Assembly (NCBI GenBank): GCA_018136815.1
Contig: CM030933.1
Coordinates: 3,619,106-3,683,105, forward strand
From: Isochrysis galbana
Lineage: Eukaryota; Haptophyta; Isochrysidales; Isochrysidaceae
Length of the DNA stretch: 64,000 nt
Direction of reading: 5' to 3'
The position numbers and the translations under genes were made by a program. Positions 11,038-22,009 of this stretch are shown piece after piece (within the stretch, counting starts at the first letter, position 1; each line of letters begins with the position of its first letter). The notes below the pieces were generated by a model. It was not told where the DNA came from. It saw only the letters and a list, made by a program, of their open reading frames with translations, and searched no databases.

Positions 11038-12106
11038 GGCCACCCGCTGGGCCACGCGAGAGGAGAGAGAGGGAGGCAGAGAGGGAAAGAAGAAGCAAGG
11101 GGCTACGCCACGGCTCTCTCTGGCTCTCTCTCTCTCTCTCTCCCTCTCTCTCCCTCTCCCTCTCTACCCCCCCCCCCCCTTTCTTCTCTCTCTCGCTCCA
11201 TCCCTCCCTGCTCTTCTCACTCTCTCCTCCAGCTGCGGTTAACGCTTGTGCTGCTCGCTCCACACACACACATACATATACACACACACACACATATGCA
11301 NNNNNNNNNNNNNNNNNNNNNNNNNNNNNNNNNNNNNNNNNNNNNNNNNNNNNNNNNNNNNNNNNNNNNNNNNNNNNNNNNNNNNNNNNNNNNNNNNNNN
11401 GATTTCGGGAAGACCTGGGGACGATATCTGCGGGACAGCTTCTTCTCCGTTGCCTTCGTCTCATCAATCCAACCCTTTTCTGACTCCACCGCCAAGCCAT
11501 AGGGTGGAGGGTGGTGCACCATCGCCCTCTGGATCGGTGCTTCTTCGACCTTTCCAGCTCCCTTTCGCGTGCACTGACTCTGGCCGGGTGCTGCCACTAC
11601 GCCATGAGCCCATCTCGACCTCCCCATCTCGAGCACGCCTATGTGATATTACGACGCAATCAGTTGATTCGGATGAGGACGAGGACGAGGCCCTCGGTGC
11701 AGCGGTGAGCCTTGCAGTTGATGAATCTTGCACCCTTGCCCACGCATCGTAGTCGTGCGAATTCTGTAGCATGATGCCTTCTGGCCACCGTCGAGCGTGC
11801 AATTGAATCGGCGCGAGATACTTCGCGATCCCCTCTTCCCCTTCCTTGCGCCTCATAGCTCAGCGCCCTCTCGGCGGGTTCCTCATGCTTTGCATCGACA
11901 ACAGTGTCGCCCAAGATTGCTAGACGAGAATGCTCTCTTCTAGCTCGAGCACGGCCACCGCATTTGACACCCCAGCCAGATACACCAAAGACAAAAAATG
12001 ACGCAGAATTATTGCTTAGCGAACAGGCAAGTCGATCGACTAGCACTGATTCGCGAGATCCAGGTGAGAGTTCGACCAGAAGGCGCTTGCTTAGGGTGAA
12101 GATGCG
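11038..12106. repeat. Simple-sequence tract with assembly gap, divergent promoter region
   Basis: Upstream space of both the SPX-EXS gene (-) and the coiled-coil gene (+). Within the adjoining intron is a G-run at about 10990-11013; here follow (CT)n at 11120-11220, (CA)n at about 11263-11298, and exactly 100 N at 11301-11400, a scaffold-gap placeholder. Between 11400 and 12106 there are short ORFs on both strands but no conserved domain. An additional 5' exon of the coiled-coil gene could lie near 11900-12062, where a GTGAGA donor follows AGATCCAG. Confidence 0.6.
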
Positions 12107-15100
12107 ATGGTGGCGCCTGAAGGGGCTGTTCCACCTGTGGCGATAGGTGCAGCGGAGCCAATAGTTGGCCCGTCCAGCAAATTGGATGATCCATACACTT
12201 TTCGCACCAACCTCGACGCGATGGATGGATTCGAATTCATGACATTGTACGACTCGCCACTGGAAATGCAAGCAGCCGGTGGCCAATCCTTACTCTCCAT
12301 CGGTGTAGAGGCGCCCAGCAATGTGGGCAGGCGAATTGAGATGCATGCGTGCACACTGGAGGTGAGCGCCTCCCATGCAGTTGCTTGTACCAATAGTGGG
12401 AAGATGCGCCGATCGGATCCAGGTGTTGAGCTTACTTCCGTATGATTCTTGCGAATGCAGGCCGAACGGCAAGCTGGTATCGAGGCGCTCCGTCGGGAGC
12501 TTTGTGAGGCCGAACAGGCAATAGGAGAAACTGGGGCTAGAACCGAGGCTGCGCCGACAATCCTAGCAACAATTAGCATGCTCGTGGCCGAATTGGAAAT
12601 GTTGGAGGTTGAGGTGGCGAAAAAGAGAGTTGCAAAGGGTACACACGAGGAGGCAGATAAGAGATCGAACGTGGCTGACGAGGCGGAGCTTGTGCGCAAG
12701 GATGCGCAGGCAGTGCACGAAGAAGCAGTCGAGCTGCTAGAATTAGGAGGGCGGATTGGGGATTTATTGGAGGGTAAAACGCAAAGAGCAGGAGGAAAGA
12801 CAACACGGGTGGACGTCGCGGCATTGGAAGAGCAGGTGAAGGCAGTGAGATTAGAAGCAGATGCGGCGAAGTCGGAGACAGAGTTGGCGAGGTCGGAAGC
12901 AGAGGCGGCGAGGTGTGCGGTAGAGGCGGCGAGGTATGCGGCAGAGGCGGCGAGGTCGGAGACGGACGCCGCCAGATTGCAGGGGGAATGCGCTAGGCAA
13001 GAGGTAGAGGGCGCCAAGAGGGACGCGGAGACCACGAGGGCGGAATTAGAGGCGATCAGCCTGAAGCTTGCCGAGGCGATGACGGAGGCGGAGGCTTCGA
13101 GGAGTGCGGCAGAGGCGGCGAGGTGTGCGGCAGAAGCAGCGAGGTCGGAGACGGAGGCCGCCAGATTGCAGGGGGAATGCGCTAGGCAGGAGGTAGAGGA
13201 CGCCAAGAGGGACGCGGAGACCACGAGGGCGGAATTGGAGGCGATCAGCCTGAAGCTTGCCGAGGCGATGACGGAGGCGGAGGCTTCGAGGAGTGCGGCA
13301 GAGGCGGCGAGGTGTGCGGCAGAGGCGGCGAGGTCGGAGACGGAGGCCGCCAGATTGCAGGGGGAATGCGCTAGGCAGGAGGTAGAGGACGCCAAGAGGG
13401 ACGCGGAGACCACGAGGGCGGAATTAGAGGCGATCAGCCTGAAGCTTGCCGAGGCGATGACGGAGGCGGAGGCTTCGAGGAGTGCGGCAGAGGCGGCGAG
13501 GTGTGCGGCAGAGGCGGCGAGGTCGGAGACGGAGGCCGCCAGATTGCAGGGGGAATGCGCTAGGCAGGAGGTAGAGGACGCCAAGAGGGACGCGGAGACC
13601 ACGAGGGCGGAATTAGAGGCGATCAGCCTGAAGCTTGCCGAGGCGATGACGGAGGCGGAGGCTTCGAGGAGTGCGGCAGATGCGGCGAGGTGTGCGGCAG
13701 AGGCGGCGAGGTCGGAGACGGAGGCCGCCAGATTGCAGGGGGAATGCGCTAGGCAGGAGGTAGAGGACGCCAAGAGGGACGCGGAGACCACGAGGGCGGA
13801 ATTAGAGGTGATCAGCATTGAGTTGGGAGAGGCGAAGGCGGAGGCAGAGGCTTTGAGGTTGGAGGTAATGGCAGCGATGACAGAAAAGATGGAGGCAATG
13901 GCTTTGGCGGAGGCGAAGTTGGCAGGGTCCGAAAATGAACTGGGTGCGGCAAGGGTGGAAGCAAGGGAATCTCGGGCGACGGCGGAGAGCAAAATTTCAG
14001 AGGTCGAAGCGCGCGCTCAACAAGTGGCTACGCAGCTAGCGCAAGCCCAAACCAACGAAAAGAGGGATGCAGACGGAGTGAGAGCTTTAGTCGAGCAAGA
14101 GATGCTGAGCTTGCAGCTGGCAGAATCTGAGGAGGGGATACAAGCAGTGCGGTTGGACTTGGCTGCGGCCATTGCAGCCACAGAGGATGCAAGGAAGGAG
14201 GCGGAGGGCACAAGGGAGATCGCAAGGGCGCAGATTGCTCATCTCGAGGAGGAGATCGCCGCGTTGCGAGCGGAGGCGCGAGCATATTTGAACGGAACGC
14301 TCTTTGCGCAGGTATCGGATATCAAAGAACAAGCGGGACTCCACGACTCACAGGTCACGTTGGAGTGCACTCACGAGGAAGGCCATGACGACGTTGCCGA
14401 TGTTGGTGTGAGAGATGAAGAGAGAATAGAGGGACCCAGCCCACAAGGGGCGACGCCCATTAGTGTGAGTGCCTTTGGTGCTAAGCCATTCGAGCTAAAA
14501 TCGTCCGCGGCGATATGCACAGCTCCACCACCACGTCCCCCTCCGCCGCCTCCTCCTCCGCCGCTGTTTGATGCGGTTCAAGAGCAAACGGCTTCGTCGC
14601 GGGCACCCTCCCCTTCAGCCATGATGCGCACGATCTCCTCCGCTCGGGACAAGCGATCGAGCGGGTCGATGAGCGGCTCGCGAGTGGCTGAATCGATAGC
14701 ATTGGTGTCTTTGGCGGCTGAAATGCGCTGCATTGAAAGGGCGCTAGCTACCGCGGAAAGGGTTGCCGTTGCCGCTAGAGCCGGAGCTCGAGCGCCCGAT
14801 GGCTCCCCCGGATTGTTGGAGGCGCGTGGAGCTGCACTTGCAATTGTGACCGAAGAGAACAAAGTGCTGCGAGCTGAGGTAAGCCACTCATGCAGTGAGA
14901 GCTGTGCTCTGAGAACAAACCAGCAGTGCATTGCACCACGCTACATATTGTGGCCCACTTGCTCGCCGTCTTTCGACGCGGGACCCTGCCGGTCGTGCAC
15001 TTCGTGCGGCCCACTTCACGAGCATTTCTTGAATGTCATGCACCATTAAATCTTGTTTGATACGCAGTTGGAGCGCGCACGCGGTGCACGATCGCAACTT

Positions 15101-16443
15101 TCGCTGATGGAAGCCGAAGTCGTGGCTCAGCAGGGCTCATTCGTAGCTCTTGCGCGCAACCTCGAAGCAGAAATGGATGTTGCAGCAAAGACTCTTGGCT
15201 CGGAGTTGAGCAATATTGAATCGGACGAATTGGACACTTACACATTGCGCCGTCTCAAGGAGGCCGTTGCGGCTTATTGGCAAGAGAGAACTGAAGCATT
15301 GCAGGTGTGACGCCCCATCTCGGCGTGCTTTGAATCCGTGGCATTCTCTGGCGTGTGAGATATCCTCGTCGAAGGTGGATCTAAAGATCGCAGGAGCTTG
15401 CCTTTTCGCGCGACCCCCTCATTACACCACTGACGCTTCCCATCCCATCGCGCCTGTGGCTACCCTCAGCTTCGTAGCCTTCTCCGGCAAAGGGACGAAG
15501 AGGCCGAGGACTTGCGCCTTGCGATGCGCCAGCTAAGGGCGCACAATCAATCACGTGCCGAGTCGTCGGTCACTACATCGAGTGCTTCCTGGTCTGACGC
15601 GGATAGCGATGGTAGCAGTGACTCTACACTCGAGGCGGCAGACTACAATCTTCAAGGAGGCTCTTCGTGTGGCGATCATGACACGACGCCAACAAGTGGT
15701 AGGACGAGGCGTGAGCGGAGATCTCTCTTGAGGGGAGGCGCAATGTTCCGGTCTAGCCGCCGAGGCACCTTTGTTCCCACGCCATCCGCCAGTGCGTCTC
15801 TAGCTAGCGACGACTCGTTGGAGGTGAGGAATATCTCAGAAACTTCCGCCGAGCGAAGTAATCAACCCGTAGGCAAGGGTACACCACAGAATGTGCTTTC
15901 TAGTGCTGAGAATTGCAGGTCCGCTATAGACCTCGAGGAGTTGCTTACGGCGGCTACTGCTCAGCTTCGCTCACGCTCCGAAGCCCACGGACTTGTTGAA
16001 GCCCAGCTCCTTGAGGTCCAGTCTTCCCTTGCCGCCGCGCAAGAAGCGATGGTGGCAGCCGAGGTGCGCGAGGCAGAAGCAGCCGCGCTTTTGGCTGCAA
16101 AGGACGTGCAGATCGACGAGCTCACGCAACAGGTATGTGTATGCTTATGCAAGATATCAAACCCGGCACATTTGCGTTCGTCCCTCGCTTGCCTCGTTGT
16201 GTGTCCGATGCATCTTTGTGTGGCATATTGCAGGTGCATCAACTCATCCTTGCGGATATCGAGCGCGTCAAGGCTTCCCGAGTGGCTAGTGGGAATGCAC
16301 GCAACTCGCCCTCGTCTCATCGTAGCTCAAGTGCATTGGCCGCCGGGAAATCTGCTAGCGGAAGTCGAAGTCCTAGCCCAGCACCCGTCGGCGCGAGGAT
16401 TTCGAACGCCTCCCCCCGTCGTAGTTGGTTCTTCAACGACTAA
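12107..16443 (+). CDS. Large coiled-coil protein with 63-residue tandem repeats, 5 exons
   Basis: Proposed exons are 12107-12361, 12461-14878, 15068-15304, 15470-16132 and 16234-16443; every junction is GT-AG in phase 0 and the model reads 1260 residues. I do not recognise the family. Residues from about 85 to 730 are Ala/Glu/Arg-rich helix with long coiled-coil potential, including five copies of a 63-residue unit (typified by AARLQGECARQEVEDAKRDA). A Pro-run (PPPRPPPPPPPPPP) follows near residue 775, then further heptad-rich helices, a Ser-rich linker, and a Ser/Arg-rich tail ending RRSWFFND. No membrane segment, kinase or motor motif is visible. A cytoskeletal, centrosomal or scaffold role is only a guess from composition. 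The start ATG directly follows TAG, so either ATG 12107 is the start or TAG is a splice acceptor from an upstream exon. Confidence 0.8.
12905..13812 (+). repeat. 189-bp tandem repeat inside the coiled-coil gene
   Basis: The landmark AGATTGCAGGGGGAATGCGC recurs at 12974, 13163, 13352, 13541 and 13730, an exact 189-bp period. The first unit is slightly diverged (GTAGAGGGC instead of GTAGAGGAC) and the later units are almost identical by eye. Each unit encodes 63 residues, nine heptads, so copy-number change preserves frame and heptad register. Confidence 0.95.
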
Positions 16444-17339
16444 TGCGTTTATTTTGGACCGATGTCTAACATGTTATATGCCAAAGGCTAGCTGCTAGCT
16501 AGCGGGCATATCGTGCGCTTAGCTTTGCAGATGGCTACGGACGGACCATAGGAACTATTTCTTAGCCGGCAACGCTCCATTTGTCGATGTCGCCAGTACC
16601 ACTAAGCAATAAGTCGCCATGATGTGGGTATTTTGGCACCTCGGCAAGGTTCGGGCGTGGTCTGGGGCGGGCCTGCTGTTGTCCTTTTCTTGCTTTGAGC
16701 ATCTTCGTTGAGATACCCACGGTGTATTGCATGAACCGTTCCTCGCCTGCACCCTTCGCAAGCAAAACTATGACTCGTCTAGCAGCTATAGGCACCGCAA
16801 TTAGGCTCGGAACTATCCTTGAACATTGAGCACTTCACTGATATGTGAAATGTGGCCTCACTTTGTGATACTAAGGCGCGGGACTTCTACCGTCCCCGTT
16901 CTGCACTTGTGACTTCTACTGCCCCTCCCCCCGCCCCCCCCCCCCCTTTCCCTTCGCGCTCCCCGGAGGCGAGGAGGCGTTGCTAGCCACGAAACCGCCG
17001 CGTGGGCCTGTTTGAGGAGCCCATCATGCGCGGCGGCCTGGTACTGCGCCGCGGCCCACAGCTCGACCGCCTCCTTGGCCGAAGCCTCCCATGTTGGCCA
17101 AGTCGGCTTCGGCGCCTCTCAAGCCATTTGCTGGTATACATCAGGTCTTGGTCTGCCACCGGTGGCAAGCAGGCAACAAGGGAGGCGACAAAGGAGGCGA
17201 GGGCAAAGAGGGCGAATGTAGGATCCTGCGACGGTGACTAGTGACTAGCCTGCAAGGAGGGGACATAGAAACGCAAACAACTTCTAAAACAAAAAAGTCG
17301 ATCGCGGATGCGACAGCGCCAGCGCGGCTTCCGGCGATC
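16444..17339. other. Unassigned region with possible minus-strand coding fragments
   Basis: The minus strand carries a reading frame ending at 16562 (contains RVIVLLAKGAGEERFMQYTV and ends DIDKWSVAG) and, near 17000-17220, a stretch coding for a hydrophobic FALFALASFVASLVACL followed in another frame by an Ala-rich segment (AKEAVELWAAAQYQAAAHDG). These could be exons of one small convergent gene, but I could not join them with confident splice sites and do not recognise the family. Confidence 0.25.
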
Positions 17340-17679
17340 TCACGCGTGTGTGCCTCGCCGTGATGGTCTCTCGTGCCCCTCGCGGCCCCATCTCACAACG
17401 TTACCCCTCGATCCGTTTGTACACACATGTAGGTCGCGTTCTGTCTGAGCCTCGCGACTCAGATTCTTGACAATGTGAAGCCGCTCCGCCGCCGCTCCCC
17501 GGCTGGCTTGTGTGTACTTAGGGCAGGGATGACAAACTCGGCCGAGTATCTGAGCCCTTTGTCCACGCACGTTCAACAGCGGGCGGAGCACGAGCTCGTA
17601 GACATGGGCAAGGTAGCACTGGAGCTTTCGGAGCGGCAGCGCAACACGGGCAAACGAGGCCCGCCGAAGAAGGCTCGGC

Positions 17680-17826
17680 GTGTGTCGTGTGTCTCCCCAG
17701 AAAGGGGTTTGTGGGTACAGTGGGTGCCTCATTGATACGTCTAAGCGTCCCCAGCACCGGTGTTTCGCCTGTCGGGATGGTGCTGGCGCCTACTACCACC
17801 TTCAGTGTTTTTTCGCGTGCCATCAA
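17680..17826 (+). pseudogene. Zinc-finger-like fragment, probably from a transposase
   Basis: Reading frame with cysteine and histidine spacing CGYSGC...HRCFAC...YYHLQCFFACH. This resembles the C-terminal zinc-binding tails of DNA-transposon transposases. It ends exactly where the dispersed-repeat copy begins (AACTAAGTTTATACTTAG near 17826), so it looks truncated by that insertion. Upstream, 17475-17735 is open in another frame with basic sequence (GKRGPPKKARR). Family assignment is tentative. Confidence 0.3.
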
Positions 17827-18430
17827 CTAAGTTTATACTTAGTTCGCCCATGGGGGGGCACGAGCCCCCCCCTCTCTCCACTCCTCCCCGCCATGGGGGA
17901 GGAACCACCCACTCTCCTGGCATGCCTGATGGCTTGCCAGGAGGCCACTGCCATGCTGACCCACTCTCTCCCTGACAGGCTCGCCTGATTCGCGCGTCCT
18001 GGCCCCTCGTGGCCAGCCCATCGCTCCAACCCCCCTCCCCCCCTGTTCGACAGGCAGACATGTGCAGAGTGGGGGCCCCTGAGGCCCAGGAGCGCCAGCG
18101 AGGGAGAGGCAGGGGAGACCAGGGCCAAGCCCCAGCCTCCTCTGCCCCCTGAGCTGGCCTCCAAGAGCCTCCAGGGGTCTCCAGAGGCAGCTGCAGGCCT
18201 GTCGCAGGCGCGCCATCGCGCGTGCCTGCAGGAGAGGGGAGAGAGAGCGCGGAGAAGGGGGTGGGCGGAGCGAGGGCTCCGCTCACCGGAAAATATGTAA
18301 GTCCTGCACCTGTTTACAGGAGAAGTCGGGACTGAGGACGCCGCCAGCCCGGTAGGCATAGGAGGAAGGGGGGAACGGATCACCGGGGGGAGGCGCGGGC
18401 CACCGACCATATCTGAGCCCTTTTCCCCTA
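17826..18430 (-). repeat. Dispersed SINE-like repeat, copy 2
   Basis: On the minus strand this copy matches copy 1 (AGATATGGTCGGTGGCCCGCG, ACGCGCGATGGCGCGCCTGC, CAGCTCAGGGGGCAGAGGAG). It ends at 17826-17870 with a G/C-rich stem (GGGGGCTCGTGCCCCCC) followed by the small palindrome AACTAAGTATAAACTTAGTT. A similar terminal stem is seen at copies 3 and 4. Confidence 0.75.
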
Positions 18431-19033
18431 TCCCCCTAGTAGTGCACGGGGGGAGTCGCCTGATGGCGGGGGGGAAAGGGCCGGGAGAGAGGGGGTGTAG
18501 AAAGGTTTGCTGCGTGAGTAGAAAGTAGAGTGTCCACGGCCGCGTGTCGGTGAGACTATTAAGAAGTTAATTTTCGCGTGCCATCGGTGCCTTCCTGAGT
18601 AGTCGGTAGTCGGGGGTTTTATGTTTTATGCTGCTTTTTAGCCGTTTTCGCATTTTGCATTTTTACCGATTTCGCACGTCTAGAAAGTAATCAATCCTTT
18701 GTACATGGATGCTACGCTGCTTAGGGACTCCTATCCTGCTATCCTGCCTATGTACAGGCTGCCCAGCCCAAAAAAGTGGACCTAACTCCCTCCCCAGCCT
18801 ATACACCGACTACAAAAAAACCGTTTTCAGGGTAGCACTAGGGTTAAGTACTTTCACGTAGTTTTCTTTTTGTGTGAGGAACTTCTCGTAAATTGCAGTT
18901 AGATTAAAGTACTTTAGCCTGCTTCCTCGCCTTTTACTTGGGCACAGTACTTGGCGAGAGAGGACTCCTACTACGAGTCTCTCTACTCTAGGAGCTCTTG
19001 AGAGATGAGAGTCGGAAGGCCTCGCTCCCTCTC

Positions 19034-19077
<44 letters not shown>

Positions 19078-19146
19078 TCTCTCTCTTTCTCTCTCTCTCT
19101 CTCCAACCCCCTCTCCCTCCCTCCCTCCCTCCCTCTCCCTCTCCCT

Positions 19147-19181
<35 letters not shown>

Positions 19182-19534
19182 CCTCCCTCCCTCTCTCTCT
19201 CTCCCTCTCCTCTCTCTCTCTCTCTCTCTCCCTCCCTCCCTCTCTCTCTCTCCCTCTCCTCTCTCTCTCTCTCTCGCTAGAGAGCGAGCGAGCGAGCGCG
19301 ACCCCCCCCTCCCCCCTCTTTCCCTCTATTTCTCTCTCTCCCCCTCTCTCTCTTCTCCTCTGTTTCTCCCCGCGCTGTCCCATATCTCCCTGTTCTCGCT
19401 TCCCCCTCGCTCCCTCTCTCCCTCCTCTCTCCCTCCCCCCCTCCCTCTTTCTCTTGCTTCTCCGATTTTCTCTCTCCTCTCTCTTCCTTCCCTTTCTTCT
19501 TCGTTGCACACCGGCGTCTGCTGCTCGCTTGCGT
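18431..19534. repeat. Spacer and long (CT)n / (CCCT)n microsatellite
   Basis: 18431-19000 holds no gene. From about 19036 to 19490 the plus strand is almost pure pyrimidine (CT and CCCT repeats). It forms long Ser/Leu or Arg/Glu ORFs in all frames, which I treat as artefacts. It lies directly upstream of the YggT gene and could be part of its promoter or 5' UTR. Confidence 0.85.
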
Positions 19535-20101
19535 ATGCTGCGGCCAACCTCGCTCTTGCTCTCATTCGCTGTCTGCGCTGCGCTCCGGCTGCCCCCGCCG
19601 CGTGTGGGCAGGGCACCGGTGCAGCCGCCAACTCTGCATACGCCCACCACCGCCCATGCTTCTGCCCACGCATGGTTGCTCGGCGCGAGCGCCAGCTTTG
19701 CTCTCGTGCCAGCAGTGGGAGCGTCCGATGTGAGCTGGGTCGGTCCGACCAAGCTCGTGCTGGGTCCTTTATTCACAGTCTTCACGCTGCTCTTCCTCTT
19801 CCGCACCATCCTTTCCTGGTTCCCCAAGTACGCCTCGCCCACGCCCGCTCGCCTCATCCAAGCGATGCAGCTGATTTTCACCCACTCCTTTTGCTCCAGG
19901 TACGACCTCAACGCCTTCCCATACAACATCGCCGCCTGGCCGACTGAGCCCATTCTCAAGGGCACGCGCAAGGTTATCCCACCGGTGGCTGGCGTAGACA
20001 TTACGCCCATCGTTTGGGTCGCCATCATCTCCTTCTTCTCGGAGATTCTTCTCGGGCCACAGGGGCTCCTAACCATTATTCAGCGAAAGGGTGGCTTCTA
20101 G
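19535..20101 (+). CDS. YggT family membrane protein, probably plastid-targeted
   Basis: ATG 19535 opens a protein with a hydrophobic N-terminal leader (MLRPTSLLLSFAVCAALRL), as expected for a bipartite plastid presequence in an alga with a secondary plastid. The YggT core follows: FRTILSWFPK, then FPYNIAAWPTEPILKGTRKV, PPVAGVDITPIVWV and EILLGPQGLL. Plastid YggT proteins (YLMG/CCB3 group) act in thylakoid or nucleoid organisation and cytochrome b6 assembly. An intron at 19828-19899 is inferred: donor AAGTACGC, acceptor CTCCAG. Removing its 72 bases restores the normal spacing WFPK-YDLNAFPYN. The intron is a multiple of three with no stop, so the unspliced frame also reads through. Spliced length is 164 residues, unspliced 188. 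Confidence 0.88.
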   Translation: MLRPTSLLLSFAVCAALRLPPPRVGRAPVQPPTLHTPTTAHASAHAWLLGASASFALVPAVGASDVSWVGPTKLVLGPLFTVFTLLFLFRTILSWFPKYASPTPARLIQAMQLIFTHSFCSRYDLNAFPYNIAAWPTEPILKGTRKVIPPVAGVDITPIVWVAIISFFSEILLGPQGLLTIIQRKGGF

Positions 20102-21124
20102 CGACTCGTCGTATTCCATGGACATCAACGACGCGGCATGGAGAGATGCACTGGGAGGCGTGTGGGCCGCCTAACCTTGTTGGCAATATAGGAGGAACGT
20201 GCTCCTCGAGGTCACTGGGCGGCCGAAAATCATCCATCACCTCTGCATATTATGTGTGCGAGACGCAACACTGTAAGATGGTAAACTTCCCACCGGGGCT
20301 TCTTAGGGGAAATTCTGCTCCAAAAGATGGCGATGTAGAATATGTAGGGCGGTCAAACAGGGGCTTTTTAAGTATTATCAGAGTGGGGGCTGCGTTTTTT
20401 CACCGTGGCGCGATGCCCAACAACAAACCTCCAGGGGGGCCACCTGCCACCACGAACCACGAAAGTAGTCGCTAAGAAATGGTGCGATTCGCCCCCCCTC
20501 TCCCCCCTTCAGTCACGCGCGCTCACACTTTACCCGTGTTGCGGGTAGGAGAAGCATCTCCATGCCATGCGACACGCACTATTTATAGGGCGTGTCTTTC
20601 CCTTCCGCCCCCCCCCCCCCCGCTCTGCTCTCTCCCTCTTCCTTTCGATCCGCACGCACCGTTCCAGCCGGGATCCGGGATCCCTTCCTTCCCTTCGTCC
20701 CATGCGCCATGCGACCCCAGCGGTTCCCTTGTTCCCTTGGCCAGCGAGGTCCGGAGTCTCCCGCGCTGGTCGCTCTCTCCGACCTTCCAGCGCCCGAATC
20801 CCTTCCCCGTTCCATTAGTGTTTTTTTTCCTGCTTGTTCCTAGAGTTCCCGCGCCCCGCACGAGCCACATTTCAGATGATTATTTAGTTTGTTATGGCGT
20901 GACCTACAAGCACATTGTTGTAACTTTGTAAAAGCTCAGCGTACATTCGAGTACAATAATCTACGGTGTACTAGCGTGTTGACGGCGTTGGCTGTCGGCT
21001 CCTCCGTCGGCTCTGACCACCTTCGCCGTGGGGTGGGGGAAGGAGGGTGGGGGAAGGAAAGGGAGGAGAGCGGCGGGCGACAGGCAAGCGCGCATCCGAC
21101 CGTTCGGTCTGTGCTCTCCGACTG
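20102..21124. other. Intergenic, no gene recognised
   Basis: About 1 kb between the YggT and PhyH-like genes. It includes a poly-C run near 20610 and CT-rich sequence; short ORFs show no family features. The 21000-21124 part, G-rich, would be the 5' region of the dioxygenase gene. Confidence 0.5.
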
Positions 21125-22009
21125 ATGGCGCTTTCGAGCCGTCCCGCTCGCGCCGAAGGCTGCGGGGCCAGCGCTGCGGCCCACTTTTTCGCTCAGCGTG
21201 GCTTTTGTTTGGTTGAGGGCCTCCTTCGGCCGGAGCAGCTGGAGCTCCTGCGGGATGAGTGCGACGAGCTCAAAGTTGGGCTTGAACGTAGAGGCGGAGA
21301 TCTGAGCGAGGAGCAGTGTGTGCTCGACGTGCCGCCGCAGGGAGTACCGCCAGAAGCTGACCCCGCCCGGACAGACAGTGCAGCATACCTTCAGTACAGA
21401 GCGTTCCGCCAGGAGAGAGCGGCAGCCGGTAAGGGCTCTTCGGATCCGATCGCAGAACTTATCCTACAAATTCTTCCTGCGGCCGCTGCGCGAGCGCTTG
21501 GCTGTAACGACTACGAGCGCCAGCAGATCCGATTGTTCAATGAGCATTATGTTGTCAAGCCTGCTAAGGTAGGCGGTCGATTTGATTGGCACACGGACAT
21601 TGCGCACCAACAGGAGGCAGCAGCGGCCCTTCTCTCATCGGATCCAGTGACAGAACCACTCCCTGAGTACATTTCTTTCTGGTGCCCTCTTGACGATGTC
21701 ACCGAAGCAAATGGCTGTCTCGTGTTACTCCCCAAGGATGCACCACAGCCACCAGATGCTTCACCCGATTTGCCGGCCTCCGATCACACGCGCCAATGGC
21801 TGGAAAAGGCGCGAGAATCAGTTCATCTCCATGTGTGCGCCGGCACCGCGGTCCTATTTTCATCTCGACTGTGGCACTGCAGTGAAGCCAATCTTTCCGC
21901 TGGTGACCGACGTGTATACTATGCACAATACTCGCAAGGGCCAATCGGAGGAGAAGCAAGTCCGCTCAGTTTAGCAGTGAGGACGCGAGCTCATGGCCAT
22001 CCACCATGA
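21125..22009 (+). CDS. Phytanoyl-CoA dioxygenase (PhyH) family protein
   Basis: Intronless ORF of 294 residues from ATG 21125. The Fe(II)/2-oxoglutarate dioxygenase facial triad is visible: WHTD with His near 156 and Asp near 158, and the distal His in RLWHCSEANLS near 251. A basic pair in GDRRVYYAQYS about ten residues later fits the 2-oxoglutarate-binding Arg. The start shows the family helix-strand pattern FFAQRGFCLVEGLLRPEQLELLRDE. PISFWCPL-type core strands (EYISFWCPLDDVTEANGCL) are present. The substrate cannot be deduced; the family hydroxylates fatty acyl chains, alkaloids, halogenated compounds and others. No targeting signal is clear. Confidence 0.85.
   Translation: MALSSRPARAEGCGASAAAHFFAQRGFCLVEGLLRPEQLELLRDECDELKVGLERRGGDLSEEQCVLDVPPQGVPPEADPARTDSAAYLQYRAFRQERAAAGKGSSDPIAELILQILPAAAARALGCNDYERQQIRLFNEHYVVKPAKVGGRFDWHTDIAHQQEAAAALLSSDPVTEPLPEYISFWCPLDDVTEANGCLVLLPKDAPQPPDASPDLPASDHTRQWLEKARESVHLHVCAGTAVLFSSRLWHCSEANLSAGDRRVYYAQYSQGPIGGEASPLSLAVRTRAHGHPP

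Noticed and set aside
12091-13992. 633-codon minus-strand ORF rich in Ala/Ser (SASLLASSTSCLAHSP repeats).
   Set aside because: Exact antisense shadow of the 189-bp coding repeats in the plus-strand coiled-coil gene, whose splice sites and heptads support the plus strand.
18988-20101. Long Ser/Leu (plus) and Arg/Glu (minus) ORFs over 19.0-19.5 kb.
   Set aside because: Products of the (CT)n microsatellite. Only the part from ATG 19535 encodes a recognised (YggT) protein.
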